Below are positions 25,283-34,144 of a stretch of 64,000 bases of DNA, one piece after another (positions within the stretch are counted from its first letter, which is position 1; every line of letters begins with the position of its first letter). The notes under the pieces were generated by a model. That model did no database searches and was not told the DNA's origin. It saw only the letters and a program-made list of their open reading frames with translations. The DNA is from Candidatus Gastranaerophilales bacterium (GTDB lineage Bacteria > Cyanobacteriota > Vampirovibrionia > Gastranaerophilales > Gastranaerophilaceae), in contig CAJOJE010000006.1 of the NCBI GenBank assembly GCA_905234865.1, positions 1-64,000 on the forward strand, written 5' to 3'. The translations under genes and the position numbers were made by a program.

Positions 25283-26023
25283 TTATTTATCCCACATGCA
25301 TTGTATTTGACAAAGTTCTTCGTTTTGCTCGTTTTTAATTAAGTGAGATGTAGTGTTATTTTCTTTTAATTCAATTTCAACACTAACCGTTTCAGAGTAT
25401 TTTGCTTCTTTTTTATAAACTATATCAAGAGTTTTTAGTCTGTTATTTGTTTTAAAATCAAAATCCAAAGGTTCAAGCGCCCAAACAATATAATTTGCGT
25501 TATTTGCATGCTTGTTTATGTCTAAATCGGAATATCTTACTTTAAAACTTTCTTTTAAATCAATTCTTGTCAAAGGATTTAATTTTTCAAACGCCATATC
25601 ATCCTCATTTTTAACATAAGGAACAACAAGCGGATTATCGGGAATTGCAATTTGCGGACGAAGCATTGAACGTGTTTTTGTATCAATTATTGCCCAAAGA
25701 CTCGTTATTCTTGCAATATTTTTATTATCTTTCCAAAATTCAAAATCTCTGCGCATAAAAAGTTTTGAATACCCTCGTGGAGCGGTAATTAAAGTAATAT
25801 TTCCTATGTCTTTAGGATATTCAAAAAATTCCATACGGTATTTTAAAAGAAACCATAAATAATTATGTTTATTCATATATGTATAACCAAAATCGGTTTT
25901 TTCGGCATGAACACTTGCTATATCCTGCAAAAAATTTAAAATCGCATAAGGTTTTAAATTATAATTGTGTTCAATATCGGAATAAGTAATGTTTAATTCT
26001 TTTTTATACCCGTTTTCAATCAT
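25283..26023 (-). CDS. Acyl-ACP thioesterase (FatA/FatB-like)
   Basis: This 246-residue double-hotdog enzyme releases free fatty acids from acyl-ACP. The N-terminal hotdog has the YSDIEHNYNLKPYAILNF block. The C-terminal hotdog carries the catalytic motif RYSDLDINKHANNANYIVW, with the Asp, Asn and His seen in bacterial acyl-ACP thioesterases. An aromatic residue follows in LWAIIDTKTRSMLRP. It overlaps the end of the upstream symporter gene by 8 bases, so the two are coupled. Fatty acid release could supply phospholipid exchange or storage; the context does not decide. Confidence 0.93.
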   Translation of the reverse strand: MIENGYKKELNITYSDIEHNYNLKPYAILNFLQDIASVHAEKTDFGYTYMNKHNYLWFLLKYRMEFFEYPKDIGNITLITAPRGYSKLFMRRDFEFWKDNKNIARITSLWAIIDTKTRSMLRPQIAIPDNPLVVPYVKNEDDMAFEKLNPLTRIDLKESFKVRYSDLDINKHANNANYIVWALEPLDFDFKTNNRLKTLDIVYKKEAKYSETVSVEIELKENNTTSHLIKNEQNEELCQIQCMWDK

Positions 26024-27239
26024 TAATTTTTTCTTTCATATCTTTATTTACCATAGCGCAAACGGAAGAATCCGACCAAACGTTTTCAACCGTTTCAACC
26101 ATATCCATTATTGCGTATATAGGTAAAATTACCCCCATAATACCGATATTTGCGCCTGCCTGCGACATTAAAGAAAGAGTTAGAAAATAACACCCCATAG
26201 GAACTCCCGCATTTCCTATCGCTGCAAAAACGGATATAAAAAGCCAAATTACCATTTGAGGCATGGTAAGTTCAATACCCGAATTTTGCATGACAAATAA
26301 TGAGGTAATTAAAATAAATGCTGCACAGCCGTTCATATTGATTGTCGTACAAACAGGCAAGACAAAGCGTGAAATTTCTTCTTTTACGTTTAATTTCTTT
26401 TCGGCACATTCAAGCGTAAAAGGAAGCGTTCCTACGGAACTTTTCGTAAAAAAAGCAACGGTTAAGGCAGGAAGCATATTTTTAAAAATATAAAAAGGAT
26501 TTAACCCTTTGAATAATAAAATTAACGGAAGTATAACAAAAATTTGTAATAAATTTCCCGCAAAAACAATGAAAACATACTTTCCTAAAGCACTAACCGC
26601 ACTTCCTTGAATTAACTGCGTTGACAGTTGTGCGGAAAATGCCGTAATCCCGAGCGGTAAAATATATAAAAGAGCTTTAATCAACGTAAATAAAAGCTCT
26701 TGAAACCCGTACAAAATTTTTATTAAAGTTTCCTTGTTTTCCGTTTGCGGGGCAAAAGAAAGCCCTATACCGATACATGCTGCCGTAATTATTACGGATA
26801 AAACATTCCCTGAGGACAAAGGCTGTAAAATGTTACTTGGGATTATTGATAAAATATGGTCATAATAACTCATGACAGAAAGATTTTTTATTGTGTCCGA
26901 GCCGTTTAATACCGTATCAAAAGGAATATTTGAAGGCGTAAATACGTTATACAAAATAAATCCGACACATGCTGCCAAAAATGTCGTTAAAATAGTATAA
27001 AAAATTGTATGAGCAAAAATTTTTCCCGTATTTTTTTTAGAACTCAATTCGGATAATGTCGTTATAACGGCAAGCGCTATCGTCGGGATTGCAACGAGTT
27101 GAAAAAGTCTTGTAAATACGGTAGATATGAAATTAAAAAGTTCATTTAAAGCGTTAATTTTTAAACACCCTAAAATTGCGCCCAAAAAAAGCGCCGATAT
27201 CCAAATTAGAACTTTTTTTCCTTCATTACCCTTTTTCAT
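26016..27239 (-). CDS. Sodium:dicarboxylate (DAACS) symporter family protein
   Basis: This membrane protein of about 407 residues belongs to the DAACS family of sodium-coupled amino acid or dicarboxylate importers. It has eight predicted helices and two hairpins. The serine-rich hairpin is TKSSVGTLPFTLECAEK, and the substrate/sodium motif is TINMNGCAAFILITSLF. It is one of two tandem paralogues; the neighbour is SstT-like, and this copy is more divergent, so its substrate is uncertain. The preferred start is ATG 27239 with GGTG nearby; an upstream GTG at 27248 is possible. The downstream thioesterase overlaps its end. Confidence 0.9.
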   Translation of the reverse strand: MKKGNEGKKVLIWISALFLGAILGCLKINALNELFNFISTVFTRLFQLVAIPTIALAVITTLSELSSKKNTGKIFAHTIFYTILTTFLAACVGFILYNVFTPSNIPFDTVLNGSDTIKNLSVMSYYDHILSIIPSNILQPLSSGNVLSVIITAACIGIGLSFAPQTENKETLIKILYGFQELLFTLIKALLYILPLGITAFSAQLSTQLIQGSAVSALGKYVFIVFAGNLLQIFVILPLILLFKGLNPFYIFKNMLPALTVAFFTKSSVGTLPFTLECAEKKLNVKEEISRFVLPVCTTINMNGCAAFILITSLFVMQNSGIELTMPQMVIWLFISVFAAIGNAGVPMGCYFLTLSLMSQAGANIGIMGVILPIYAIMDMVETVENVWSDSSVCAMVNKDMKEKIND

Positions 27240-27261
27240 TATATTCACCGTATTTTAGTAA

Positions 27262-28512
27262 TTATTTTTTATCGGAACATAAAAAATCAGGCAGTTTTTT
27301 CCCGATTTTTTTCCAATTTTTATACTCTGCCGTTGCCGCAAATAAAACATCTCCCGAAGAATTAAGGGCAGTTTCAAAAGAATCTTGAATAACCCCGATT
27401 ACAAACCCTACCGCAACAACCTGCATGGCAATATCTTGCGAAATACCGAACAATGAACATGTCATAGGTATTAAAAGCAAAGAGCCTCCTGCAATTCCCG
27501 ATGCTCCGCATGCAGCTATTGCACCTAAAAGGGATAAAAGAAACGCAGAAATTAAATCGACCGAAACTCCTACCGTATGAACCGCAGCCAACGTCATAAC
27601 CGCAACCGTAACGGCAGCGCCGTTCATATTAATTGTTGCCCCCAGAGGAATTGAAACGGCATACATTTTTTTATCAAGTTCCAATTCTTCGCAAAGCGCC
27701 ATATTAACGGGGATATTTGCAGCCGAACTTCTTACGAAAAATGCCGTCGTACCCGATTTTATAATACATTTTAAAACCAAAGGATAAGGATTTATTCTTA
27801 GTGCCAAAAAAACTATAAAAGGGTTAATTACAAGAGCGGATACAAGCATACAGGAAACAAGAAGCAAAACAAGCTTCCCGTACGTCGTAAAAATTGATAA
27901 TCCGCTTGTCGAAACACTTGTATACACAAGTCCCATAATCCCGAACGGAGCAAGATTTATAATTGAAGCAACAATATTTGAAACGGCATTTTGTACATCG
28001 GATATTAACTTTTTCGTAGACTCGCATGCGACATTTTTTAAACCTATGCCGAAAATTATCGACCAGAACAATATTCCCGTATATTGCCCCTTTTGAATGG
28101 CTTCAAGCGGGTTTTCAACCATTGTATATAAAAGATTTGTTATAACGTCAAAAATTCCGGTCGGAATTATACCGTCATTTGATACCGTTCCGTCCAAAAC
28201 AAGAGTTTGCGGAAAAATAAAACTTCCTATAATTGCCGTAAAAGAAGCACAAAACGTACTTATAAGATATAAAAAAATTACATAAGAAAACTTTTTATCG
28301 AGCTTTTCTTTTTCCTTTGCAAGAGCTGCGACAATTAAAACGAAAACCAAAATCGGAGCAATTCCTTTAAGTGCTCCCACGAAAAGTTTTCCCAAAACTT
28401 CCATAAAATTCATGTAAGGAAAAAAACATCCCAATAATATACCTGAAATAAGCCCGATTATTATTCTTAAAATCAAACTCGTTTCGTTATAAATGTCGAT
28501 TAATCTTTTCAA
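27262..28512 (-). CDS. sstT: Serine/threonine:sodium symporter SstT
   Basis: This 416-residue DAACS transporter matches SstT, which imports serine and threonine with sodium. The N-terminal MEVLGKLFVGALKGIAPILVF is characteristic of SstT. Later features are the hairpin FVRSSAANIPVNMALCEEL, the sodium-binding GATINMNGAAVTVAVM and a final helix region FVIGVIQDSFETALNSSGD. It starts at ATG 28512 and is followed 22 bases after its stop by the second DAACS gene, forming an amino-acid uptake operon that ends with the thioesterase. Confidence 0.93.
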   Translation of the reverse strand: MKRLIDIYNETSLILRIIIGLISGILLGCFFPYMNFMEVLGKLFVGALKGIAPILVFVLIVAALAKEKEKLDKKFSYVIFLYLISTFCASFTAIIGSFIFPQTLVLDGTVSNDGIIPTGIFDVITNLLYTMVENPLEAIQKGQYTGILFWSIIFGIGLKNVACESTKKLISDVQNAVSNIVASIINLAPFGIMGLVYTSVSTSGLSIFTTYGKLVLLLVSCMLVSALVINPFIVFLALRINPYPLVLKCIIKSGTTAFFVRSSAANIPVNMALCEELELDKKMYAVSIPLGATINMNGAAVTVAVMTLAAVHTVGVSVDLISAFLLSLLGAIAACGASGIAGGSLLLIPMTCSLFGISQDIAMQVVAVGFVIGVIQDSFETALNSSGDVLFAATAEYKNWKKIGKKLPDFLCSDKK

Positions 28513-28613
28513 TAAACTTCCCTTAAAAAATTACAAGGTTTATTATATCATCAAAAAAGCCCCGTTAAAAGATATTTTGTTATACGGCAAGAAGGCTTTT
28601 ATGTTTACTATTT

Positions 28614-28641
28614 TTGTCATATAAAATTAATATGTTATAAT
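28614..28641 (+). promoter_or_regulatory. Promoter of the Lrp-aminotransferase operon
   Basis: TTGTCA (28614-28619) and TATAAT (28636-28641) are 16 bases apart and lie 23 bases before the ATG of the Lrp-family gene. Confidence 0.65.
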
Positions 28642-28664
28642 TATCCTTGATTTTAGGGGGAAAT

Positions 28665-29147
28665 ATGAGAGAAGAATTACTTCAAATAATTGAAAAAAAT
28701 TCAAAAATAGCGCCGAATGAGCTTGCCGTTATTTTAGGCGTCAGAGAAGAAGATATTTTAAACGAACTTGCGGCGCTTGAAAAAGAAGGAATAATTTGCG
28801 GATATCATACGCTTATTGATTGGGAAAAAACTTCTCTTGAAAAAGTAAACGCTTTAATTGAAGTAAGGGTTACTCCCCAAAGAGGACAAGGTTTTGACAG
28901 AATAGCCGAGAGAATTTACAATTATCCCGAAGTCCGAGCGGTATATCTAATTTCGGGAGGGTACGACCTCCTTGTTACTTTAGAAGAAAAATCCTTAAAG
29001 GAAATTTCAAACTTTGTTACCGATAAATTATCAACTTTGGAGTCCGTTTTAAGTACCGCAACCCATTTTATTTTAAAAAAATACAAAGACCATGGCACCA
29101 TTCTTGATAAAAAACACAACGACGAAAGAGAGATTATAACTCCATGA
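28665..29147 (+). CDS. Lrp/AsnC-family transcriptional regulator
   Basis: This 160-residue regulator has an N-terminal winged HTH (about 5-55, IAPNELAVILGVREEDILNE) and a C-terminal RAM/AsnC ligand-binding domain (about 68-145). The latter has NALIEVRVTPQRG and the VYLISGGYDLLVTLEEKS core. Such proteins sense amino acids. The start is ATG 28665 behind AGGGGGAAA. It overlaps the following aminotransferase by 4 bases (ATGA), so the two are translated together, and it probably controls its own operon in response to the aminotransferase substrate. Confidence 0.93.
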   Translation: MREELLQIIEKNSKIAPNELAVILGVREEDILNELAALEKEGIICGYHTLIDWEKTSLEKVNALIEVRVTPQRGQGFDRIAERIYNYPEVRAVYLISGGYDLLVTLEEKSLKEISNFVTDKLSTLESVLSTATHFILKKYKDHGTILDKKHNDEREIITP

Positions 29148-30322
29148 CAAAACCTTTAAACAAAAATGTATTAAATATAAAACCGTCAGGAATAAGAAAA
29201 TTTTTTGATATAGTATCGGAAATCAAAGGCGCAATTTCTTTGGGTGTCGGAGAGCCTGATTTTGACACTCCATGGCACATTAGAGATGAAGGAATTTACG
29301 CTCTTGAAAAAGGAAGAACTTTTTATACTTCGAATTCGGGATTAAAAACTTTAAGAGAAGAGATTTCAAAAAAAGTAAATCGTATGAGAAGGGTTGAATA
29401 TAACCCTCAAAATGAAATTCTTGTAACCGTCGGGGGGTCCGAAGCAATTGATATCGGTTTAAGAGCTTTGGTATCAAACGGGGATGAGGTTATAATTCCC
29501 GAACCGTCTTATGTTTCATATTATCCCTGCACCGTTTTGGCGGGGGCAAAACCCGTTATTATAAATTTAAAAGGCGAAAACGAATTCAGATTAAAACCCG
29601 ATGAATTGTTAAATGCAGTTACCGACAAAACAAAAGTTCTTATTCTTCCTTTCCCGAATAACCCGACAGGGGCAATTATGGAAAGAGAAGATTTGGAAGC
29701 AATAAGAAAAATCATTATTGATAACGATTTATACGTTATTTCGGATGAAATTTATTCAGAATTAACATATAAAGAAAAACATGTTTCCATTGTAAGTTTA
29801 GAAGGTATGAAAGAAAGAACCGTATTAATTGACGGTTTTTCTAAAGCCTATGCTATGACAGGCTGGCGTTTAGGGTATGCTTGCGCTCCCAAAGAAATTA
29901 TTTCTCAAATGACTAAAATTCATCAATTTGCGATTATGTGCGCTCCGACAACAAGTCAATATGCGGCAATTTCAGCGCTCAGAAACGGGGATAGCGATAT
30001 ATTGGAAATGAAAAAATCATATAACATGAGAAGGCGCTTTTTAATAAATGCTTTTAAAAAGATGAATTTAGAATGTTTTGAACCATACGGAGCTTTTTAT
30101 GTATTCCCTTCCATTAAAGAATTTAATATGACAAGCGAAGAGTTTGCAACAAGATTTCTTGAAGAAGAAAAAGTTGCGGCAATTCCGGGGAATGCTTTCG
30201 GAGAATCAGGGGAAGGATATTTAAGAATTTCCTATGCTTATTCGATTGAGAATTTAAAAATTGCGATTGAAAGACTTGAAAGATTTATTACAAAATTAAG
30301 AAAAGAGCAAAATAAATCATAA
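29144..30322 (+). CDS. Class I/II PLP-dependent aminotransferase (PatA/aspartate aminotransferase type)
   Basis: This 392-residue fold-type I aminotransferase has the expected order of motifs: SLGVGEPDFDTPWHI near the N-terminus, LPFPNNPTGAIM in the middle, SDEIYSELTY around the cofactor, the PLP lysine in LIDGFSKAYAMTGWRLGY, and the substrate-binding arginine in YLRISYAYSIEN near the C-terminus. The subgroup resembles aromatic or alanine/aspartate aminotransferases linked to Lrp regulators in Firmicutes and Archaea. The exact amino donor is not determined by the sequence. It is translationally coupled to the Lrp gene. Confidence 0.93.
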   Translation: MTKPLNKNVLNIKPSGIRKFFDIVSEIKGAISLGVGEPDFDTPWHIRDEGIYALEKGRTFYTSNSGLKTLREEISKKVNRMRRVEYNPQNEILVTVGGSEAIDIGLRALVSNGDEVIIPEPSYVSYYPCTVLAGAKPVIINLKGENEFRLKPDELLNAVTDKTKVLILPFPNNPTGAIMEREDLEAIRKIIIDNDLYVISDEIYSELTYKEKHVSIVSLEGMKERTVLIDGFSKAYAMTGWRLGYACAPKEIISQMTKIHQFAIMCAPTTSQYAAISALRNGDSDILEMKKSYNMRRRFLINAFKKMNLECFEPYGAFYVFPSIKEFNMTSEEFATRFLEEEKVAAIPGNAFGESGEGYLRISYAYSIENLKIAIERLERFITKLRKEQNKS

Positions 30323-30332
30323 AGGCATAATT

Positions 30333-30947
30333 TTAAATCTTACCGCCCGTTTTTTCCAAAAGTTTTTTCCTTAATTGCAAAATAGGAAAATACTCGGGCG
30401 CAAAAGCGGTGCAAAAATCAATATTTGATTTTGCCTTATCGTAATTTTCTTCATCAATGTATAAAGAAGCGTCTATATAATAAATTTCGGCATCAAGACG
30501 GCAAATTTCTTTTGCGTAATCGGCAAAAGAATGAACGACTTTTGTATACCCCGAAGCATATAAAATTCTTGCGATAAACTTTGGGGTTTCAAGGTTAAAC
30601 TTTGAAAAATAATCGTATTTATTAATTATTTCCTGCGCCCAATCAAGTTTAGAATTTTCAATCAATAAATTCAAAAACACTTCAAGAAACGACCTTACTT
30701 GAAAATACCCTATATCTCTTAAAGGTTTTTTTTCGATTATATCAAGTATAATAAGACCGAAATCGGAGGCGGGACAAATTTTCGATTTAACTTGAAAGTA
30801 TTTTTTTGCTTTTTTTATATCACCAACAAGCAAAGAGCACATTCCCGCTTCATAGGTCAAATTATTTCTTGCAAAAATAACCTCTGCATCTAAAAATTGA
30901 CTTTTATAAAATAAATCGTAAGCAATTTTTATTTCATTATAAATCAT
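30333..30947 (-). CDS. Hypothetical TPR-like helical protein
   Basis: This 204-residue protein is all-helical in character with degenerate TPR-like repeats (YEAGMCSLLVGDIKKAKKYF, YYIDASLYIDEENYDKAKSN). It has no signal peptide. Its start overlaps the end of the upstream secreted TPR gene by 11 bases, so the two are an operon and probably act together, one in the cytosol and one exported. No known family was identified. Confidence 0.7.
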   Translation of the reverse strand: MIYNEIKIAYDLFYKSQFLDAEVIFARNNLTYEAGMCSLLVGDIKKAKKYFQVKSKICPASDFGLIILDIIEKKPLRDIGYFQVRSFLEVFLNLLIENSKLDWAQEIINKYDYFSKFNLETPKFIARILYASGYTKVVHSFADYAKEICRLDAEIYYIDASLYIDEENYDKAKSNIDFCTAFAPEYFPILQLRKKLLEKTGGKI

Positions 30948-31773
30948 TAGAACTGAAATTTAGGTTAGGAAGCATTTGGTTATAGAGCATGGCTTGAACC
31001 ATTTCTTTACCCATACCGCTTGAATTTTGACCTTGTTTTTGCATACTTACCAAAAGCGGAATTAAATTCATTAAATTATTATCGTTATTATTATTGCGGT
31101 TTAAAAAAGCGTTCATTTGAATTAAATTAGAATCGGCATTTTGAGAAAGCGCTAAATTTGAATAACCGCCCGAAAAGGGGTTTATTCCTAATTTTTGGAA
31201 AGTTCTTACCGCATCTGCAATTTCTTTATCCGTAGGCTGAAGAGGGTTTTGATTTAAGTCATTCATATTCAAATATTTTAAATCTTGCTCATCTAATTTA
31301 TTGCCACTGTTGATTTCCGCTTTAACTCTTTCGGATGCTTGTTTTTGGAGAGCTTCTTCAACTTCGGGGTGTAAGAATTTTCCCGATTTTATAAAAACGG
31401 AAATATCTTTTTCATCCAACCCCGAATCATCACATGAAGAAGGATTATTAATACATTGTAAACCTTGGTTTGCGTAATTGATTATTGCTTTATTTTTGCT
31501 TACTTCAGCCGCCTTTGTATACGCTTCTTTTGCTTCATTTGCCATACCGAGTCTTGCGTATGAAATAGCTTGATAATAATAAGCTAAATCACTCGGTTTA
31601 CCGTTATCTATCATACGTTTTGTATCTTGAACACATCCGACATAATTTTTTTGTCTATATTTATTCATTGCTTCATACATAGAACTTGAAACATTTTTCT
31701 CGCTTGCGGCATAAGAAGCACACATTGAAGCTGCTAAAGTAAATATTAAAAATATTCCGGTGATTTTCTTCAT
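30937..31773 (-). CDS. Exported TPR-containing protein
   Basis: This 278-residue protein starts with a Sec signal peptide (KKITGIFLIFTLAASMC, cleavage likely near ASYAA). Two TPR-like units follow at about 30-100 (YEAMNKYRQKNYVGCVQD, YYYQAISYARLGMANEAKE). The C-terminal half is low in predicted structure, rich in Asn, Gln and Met, and contains a run of asparagines (RNNNNDNNLMNL). It probably resides in the periplasm or outer membrane as a scaffold. It is coupled to the helical protein gene that overlaps its 3' end. Confidence 0.75.
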   Translation of the reverse strand: MKKITGIFLIFTLAASMCASYAASEKNVSSSMYEAMNKYRQKNYVGCVQDTKRMIDNGKPSDLAYYYQAISYARLGMANEAKEAYTKAAEVSKNKAIINYANQGLQCINNPSSCDDSGLDEKDISVFIKSGKFLHPEVEEALQKQASERVKAEINSGNKLDEQDLKYLNMNDLNQNPLQPTDKEIADAVRTFQKLGINPFSGGYSNLALSQNADSNLIQMNAFLNRNNNNDNNLMNLIPLLVSMQKQGQNSSGMGKEMVQAMLYNQMLPNLNFSSNDL

Positions 31774-31946
31774 AATATAACCTTTTTGTGTTCAGTATCA
31801 TTTTATAATGCTTTGTATTAAAAAAGCAATCGAATAATTAAATTATACTGAGTATGATTTAATTATCACTAATACAAATGTATGATTTGTTGTATTTTTA
31901 TATTAAAATGTACAATAATATATTATATAAAGTTGTAGGAATTGCC

Positions 31947-32165
31947 ATGAAAATAAAAATTAAAGAAGCAGCAAAAAAATTTAAGGGATATTCGATATAC
32001 AGACTTGCAATCGTTTTAAACATGCCGCAACAAACAATTTATTCTTGGGCTAACGGAAGAACTCAACCTAACTACGAAAATATGGACAGACTTTGTGAAG
32101 TTCTTGAATGTACAATGGGGGATTTATTTGAAGCAGAGCCCGTTCAAAGAAAACTTGATATTTAA
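31947..32165 (+). CDS. XRE/Cro-like helix-turn-helix regulator
   Basis: This 72-residue protein is a single Cro/CI-type HTH: SIYRLAIVLNMPQQTIYSW forms helices 2 and 3, and YENMDRLCEVLECTMGDLFE the closing helices. The ending LECTMGDLFE is typical of the YozG-type small XRE group. The start is placed at ATG 31947 with GTAGGAA upstream; earlier in-frame ATGs at 31878 and 31908 lack a ribosome-binding site. No partner toxin gene is adjacent, so it is probably a simple regulator. Confidence 0.88.
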   Translation: MKIKIKEAAKKFKGYSIYRLAIVLNMPQQTIYSWANGRTQPNYENMDRLCEVLECTMGDLFEAEPVQRKLDI

Positions 32166-32169
32166 AAAT

Positions 32170-32194
32170 TAAAAAAGGGGGAATTAACCCCCCT
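32170..32194 (-). terminator. Terminator of hpf
   Basis: On the minus strand GGGGG (32192-32188) pairs with CCCCC (32181-32177) and a T-run follows. It lies about 30 bases past the hpf stop and may also serve the convergent XRE gene. Confidence 0.75.
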
Positions 32195-32219
32195 CTTAGT
32201 TTAAGGCTTTTTTGCCTTT

Positions 32220-32576
32220 TCATTCTTCTTTTTCGTCAACAACCGCCTGTGTCCTAATAGACTCTAAATTACTTTTTGATTTTAAGTTCTTTTCTTTGAA
32301 TTTCCTGACTTGTCTTTCCAATTTATCGGAAATTAAGTCAATACTCGCATACATTGATTCAGCTTTTTCTTCAACTCTGATAATATCGCCTTGAAGTTTA
32401 CAATTAACTTCGGCAACATGAGAGTCTGCAACGGACGGATTTTTAATCACCGTCAAGATAATGTCAATGGCTTGAATTTGATCGTAGTGCGCAGCGACTT
32501 TGCCTAATTTTTCCTTTGCATAAGCCTTGATTGCATCGGTAACTTCAACGTTTCGTCCGTTTACATGAATGTGCAT
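32220..32576 (-). CDS. hpf: Ribosome hibernation-promoting factor, short form (HPF/RaiA)
   Basis: This 118-residue protein has the HPF fold: MHIHVNGRNVEVTDAIKAYA opens strand 1 and helix 1, KLGKVAAHYDQI follows, and the basic helix 2 ends KLERQVRKFKEKN. It lacks the C-terminal dimerisation domain of long HPF (about 180 residues), so it is the short form, with an extra acidic 20-residue tail. HPF binds the decoding site of the 30S subunit in slow growth and silences ribosomes. It is monocistronic. Confidence 0.93.
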   Translation of the reverse strand: MHIHVNGRNVEVTDAIKAYAKEKLGKVAAHYDQIQAIDIILTVIKNPSVADSHVAEVNCKLQGDIIRVEEKAESMYASIDLISDKLERQVRKFKEKNLKSKSNLESIRTQAVVDEKEE

Positions 32577-32680
32577 AACAATTTTTCTCCGTTTCTACTA
32601 GACAGTACTCTTGAAATATTCAAGTACCCTTCCATTATACACAATTTATTTTTGTTTTTAAAGTCTTGACTTTTTTAAAA

Positions 32681-33523
32681 CTACAAAATAAATGCAAGAA
32701 TCATCAAAAGTATACTCGCTGCCTGAAGCCCCGTTGAGGCATACTTTTGAACTTTATTATTATCATAGTATCTGTTATTTCTCTCGGCCTGCGTTGTTGC
32801 TTGGATACGCATAATTCTCGTATTAACGTCATCTTCATTAAAGTTTCTTTGGAAAATTTTATTTTCTAAACGTGTTAATCTCGGTGAAATATCTTCCGTT
32901 GAATAATCCGTTCCCAACAAAAAATTTTCGAGAGCAGAAAGCTGTAATTTTATATCGCTTGCACCTTCGTATGTATAATTAGGGGTTTTTAATTCCGTTA
33001 AATAAGTATCTTTTTGGGTATTTTTAAATGCTGAAATTTTACTTGAAGCGTGATTTTTAAGAGTTTCAACCCTTTGAGATAATTCGCCCTTTTGTTTTAT
33101 TCCAAAAGCTTTTTGTTCTAACCTTTCAAGCCTTGAATAAATATCATCCGTTTTATAAACACTCCCTAAAAGTATGGACTCTAATTCATCAATTTGAGGA
33201 TATTCAACTCCTTCGCCGGCTTTTTGGTCGGCATACAATTCATTAGCAGTAGAATTAATTTCTTCTTGGTTTTCAATTCCTAAAGTTTCCGTTAATTTTT
33301 CAATTCTGTCATCGAGAGAATTTTGGGGATTTTTTATTCCAAAAACTTCTAATTCAAGTCTTTCTAACCTTTTTTCATCGGTTTCGTTCGGATACGAAGT
33401 ATTGAAAATCGTTTTTTCTATAACGGAAAGTTGAGAATTATTGTTTGTTTCCGAATTTGCACTCAAGGGCATGGATATTAAAAATGCCGTTATTATTATA
33501 GTTTTTAAGATTTGCTTTTTCAT
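32681..33523 (-). CDS. Exported protein with three RLxRLE repeats and a C-terminal membrane anchor
   Basis: After an N-terminal signal peptide (KKQILKTIIITAFLISMPL), this protein of about 280 residues carries three copies of a roughly 50-residue unit. Each unit reads (I/L)E...(F/L)...Y...D...RL-x-RLE-x(3)-FG, seen as RLERLELEVFGIK, RLERLEQKAFGIK and RLTRLENKIFQRN. Each is followed by a basic/acidic helix ending R(I/V)-x2-(L/I). A hydrophobic segment closes the C-terminus (STGLQAASILLMILAFIL). Similar RLE-repeat proteins occur in Cyanobacteria and relatives without known function. The start is taken at ATG 33523; GTG 33529 is an alternative. Confidence 0.75.
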   Translation of the reverse strand: MKKQILKTIIITAFLISMPLSANSETNNNSQLSVIEKTIFNTSYPNETDEKRLERLELEVFGIKNPQNSLDDRIEKLTETLGIENQEEINSTANELYADQKAGEGVEYPQIDELESILLGSVYKTDDIYSRLERLEQKAFGIKQKGELSQRVETLKNHASSKISAFKNTQKDTYLTELKTPNYTYEGASDIKLQLSALENFLLGTDYSTEDISPRLTRLENKIFQRNFNEDDVNTRIMRIQATTQAERNNRYYDNNKVQKYASTGLQAASILLMILAFIL

Positions 33524-33634
33524 AATCACATTATATCCTGCCGCAAAAATTTGTTTATAGAGTTTCTATTGATTTTATAAGTTATCTTTTAGTATTAAAA
33601 TATGAAAAATTTTATACTTGCGCATAAAGCATTT

Positions 33635-34027
33635 TTAAAACTTAAAATCAGGATTTTTTTTACAAAAATTGTTAAATTCCGCTATTCTTTTTTGAACGTT
33701 TGACGAAATCACATGTTCTATTTTACAGGCATTTTCTTCCGCTTCTTCTTTTTCAATCCCCATATTTAAGAAAAATTCAGTTAATTCATGATGTAATTCA
33801 ACTATTTGTTTTGCTTTTTCCATACCTAAATTTGTAATTGATAAATGCCCGTACCGCCGGTAGTTAATATACCCTTTTTCATTCAAACGGTTCAGAGCAT
33901 CTGTCACGGACGCCCTTGAAACATTCAGCGCTCTTGAAATATCAATTGCTCTTACGGTATCATTTTCAACAAATTTATTGTAGATGATTTCTAAATAATC
34001 TTCCAAACTTTGAGAAAGTGTATCCAT
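33635..34027 (-). CDS. DtxR/MntR-family metal-dependent repressor
   Basis: This 130-residue regulator has the DtxR architecture without the SH3-like third domain. A winged HTH (RAIDISRALNVSRASVTDAL, then a wing YINYRRYGHLSITNLG) is followed by a dimerisation and metal-binding helix set (IVELHHELTEFFLNMGI, ENACKIEHVISSNVQKRI). The His/Glu positions fit MntR-like proteins, which sense Mn(II) or Fe(II). It is divergent from hydG, and its promoter contains a TTAGGTACATAATA sequence that recurs at 36111-36124. Targets outside this region cannot be inferred. Confidence 0.9.
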   Translation of the reverse strand: MDTLSQSLEDYLEIIYNKFVENDTVRAIDISRALNVSRASVTDALNRLNEKGYINYRRYGHLSITNLGMEKAKQIVELHHELTEFFLNMGIEKEEAEENACKIEHVISSNVQKRIAEFNNFCKKNPDFKF

Positions 34028-34052
34028 AGGATTTATTATATCATATTTATGT

Positions 34053-34082
34053 TATTATGTACCTAAAAATACCGTAAGTGAA
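34053..34082 (-). promoter_or_regulatory. Promoter of the DtxR-family gene with a TTAGGTA operator-like sequence
   Basis: On the minus strand TTCACT (34082-34077) and CATAAT (34059-34054) are 17 bases apart. The overlapping 14-mer TTAGGTACATAATA (34066-34053) is repeated exactly at 36124-36111. Confidence 0.45.
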
Positions 34083-34144
34083 AACAATTTAATTGCTTAA
34101 ATTTATTATATTATTTTTTGTATAAAAAAGTTAGAGGTAATAAA

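Noticed and set aside
31947-32576. Toxin-antitoxin pair (XRE regulator with neighbour)
   Set aside because: The neighbour is a clear hibernation factor on the opposite strand, and no toxin-like gene adjoins the regulator.
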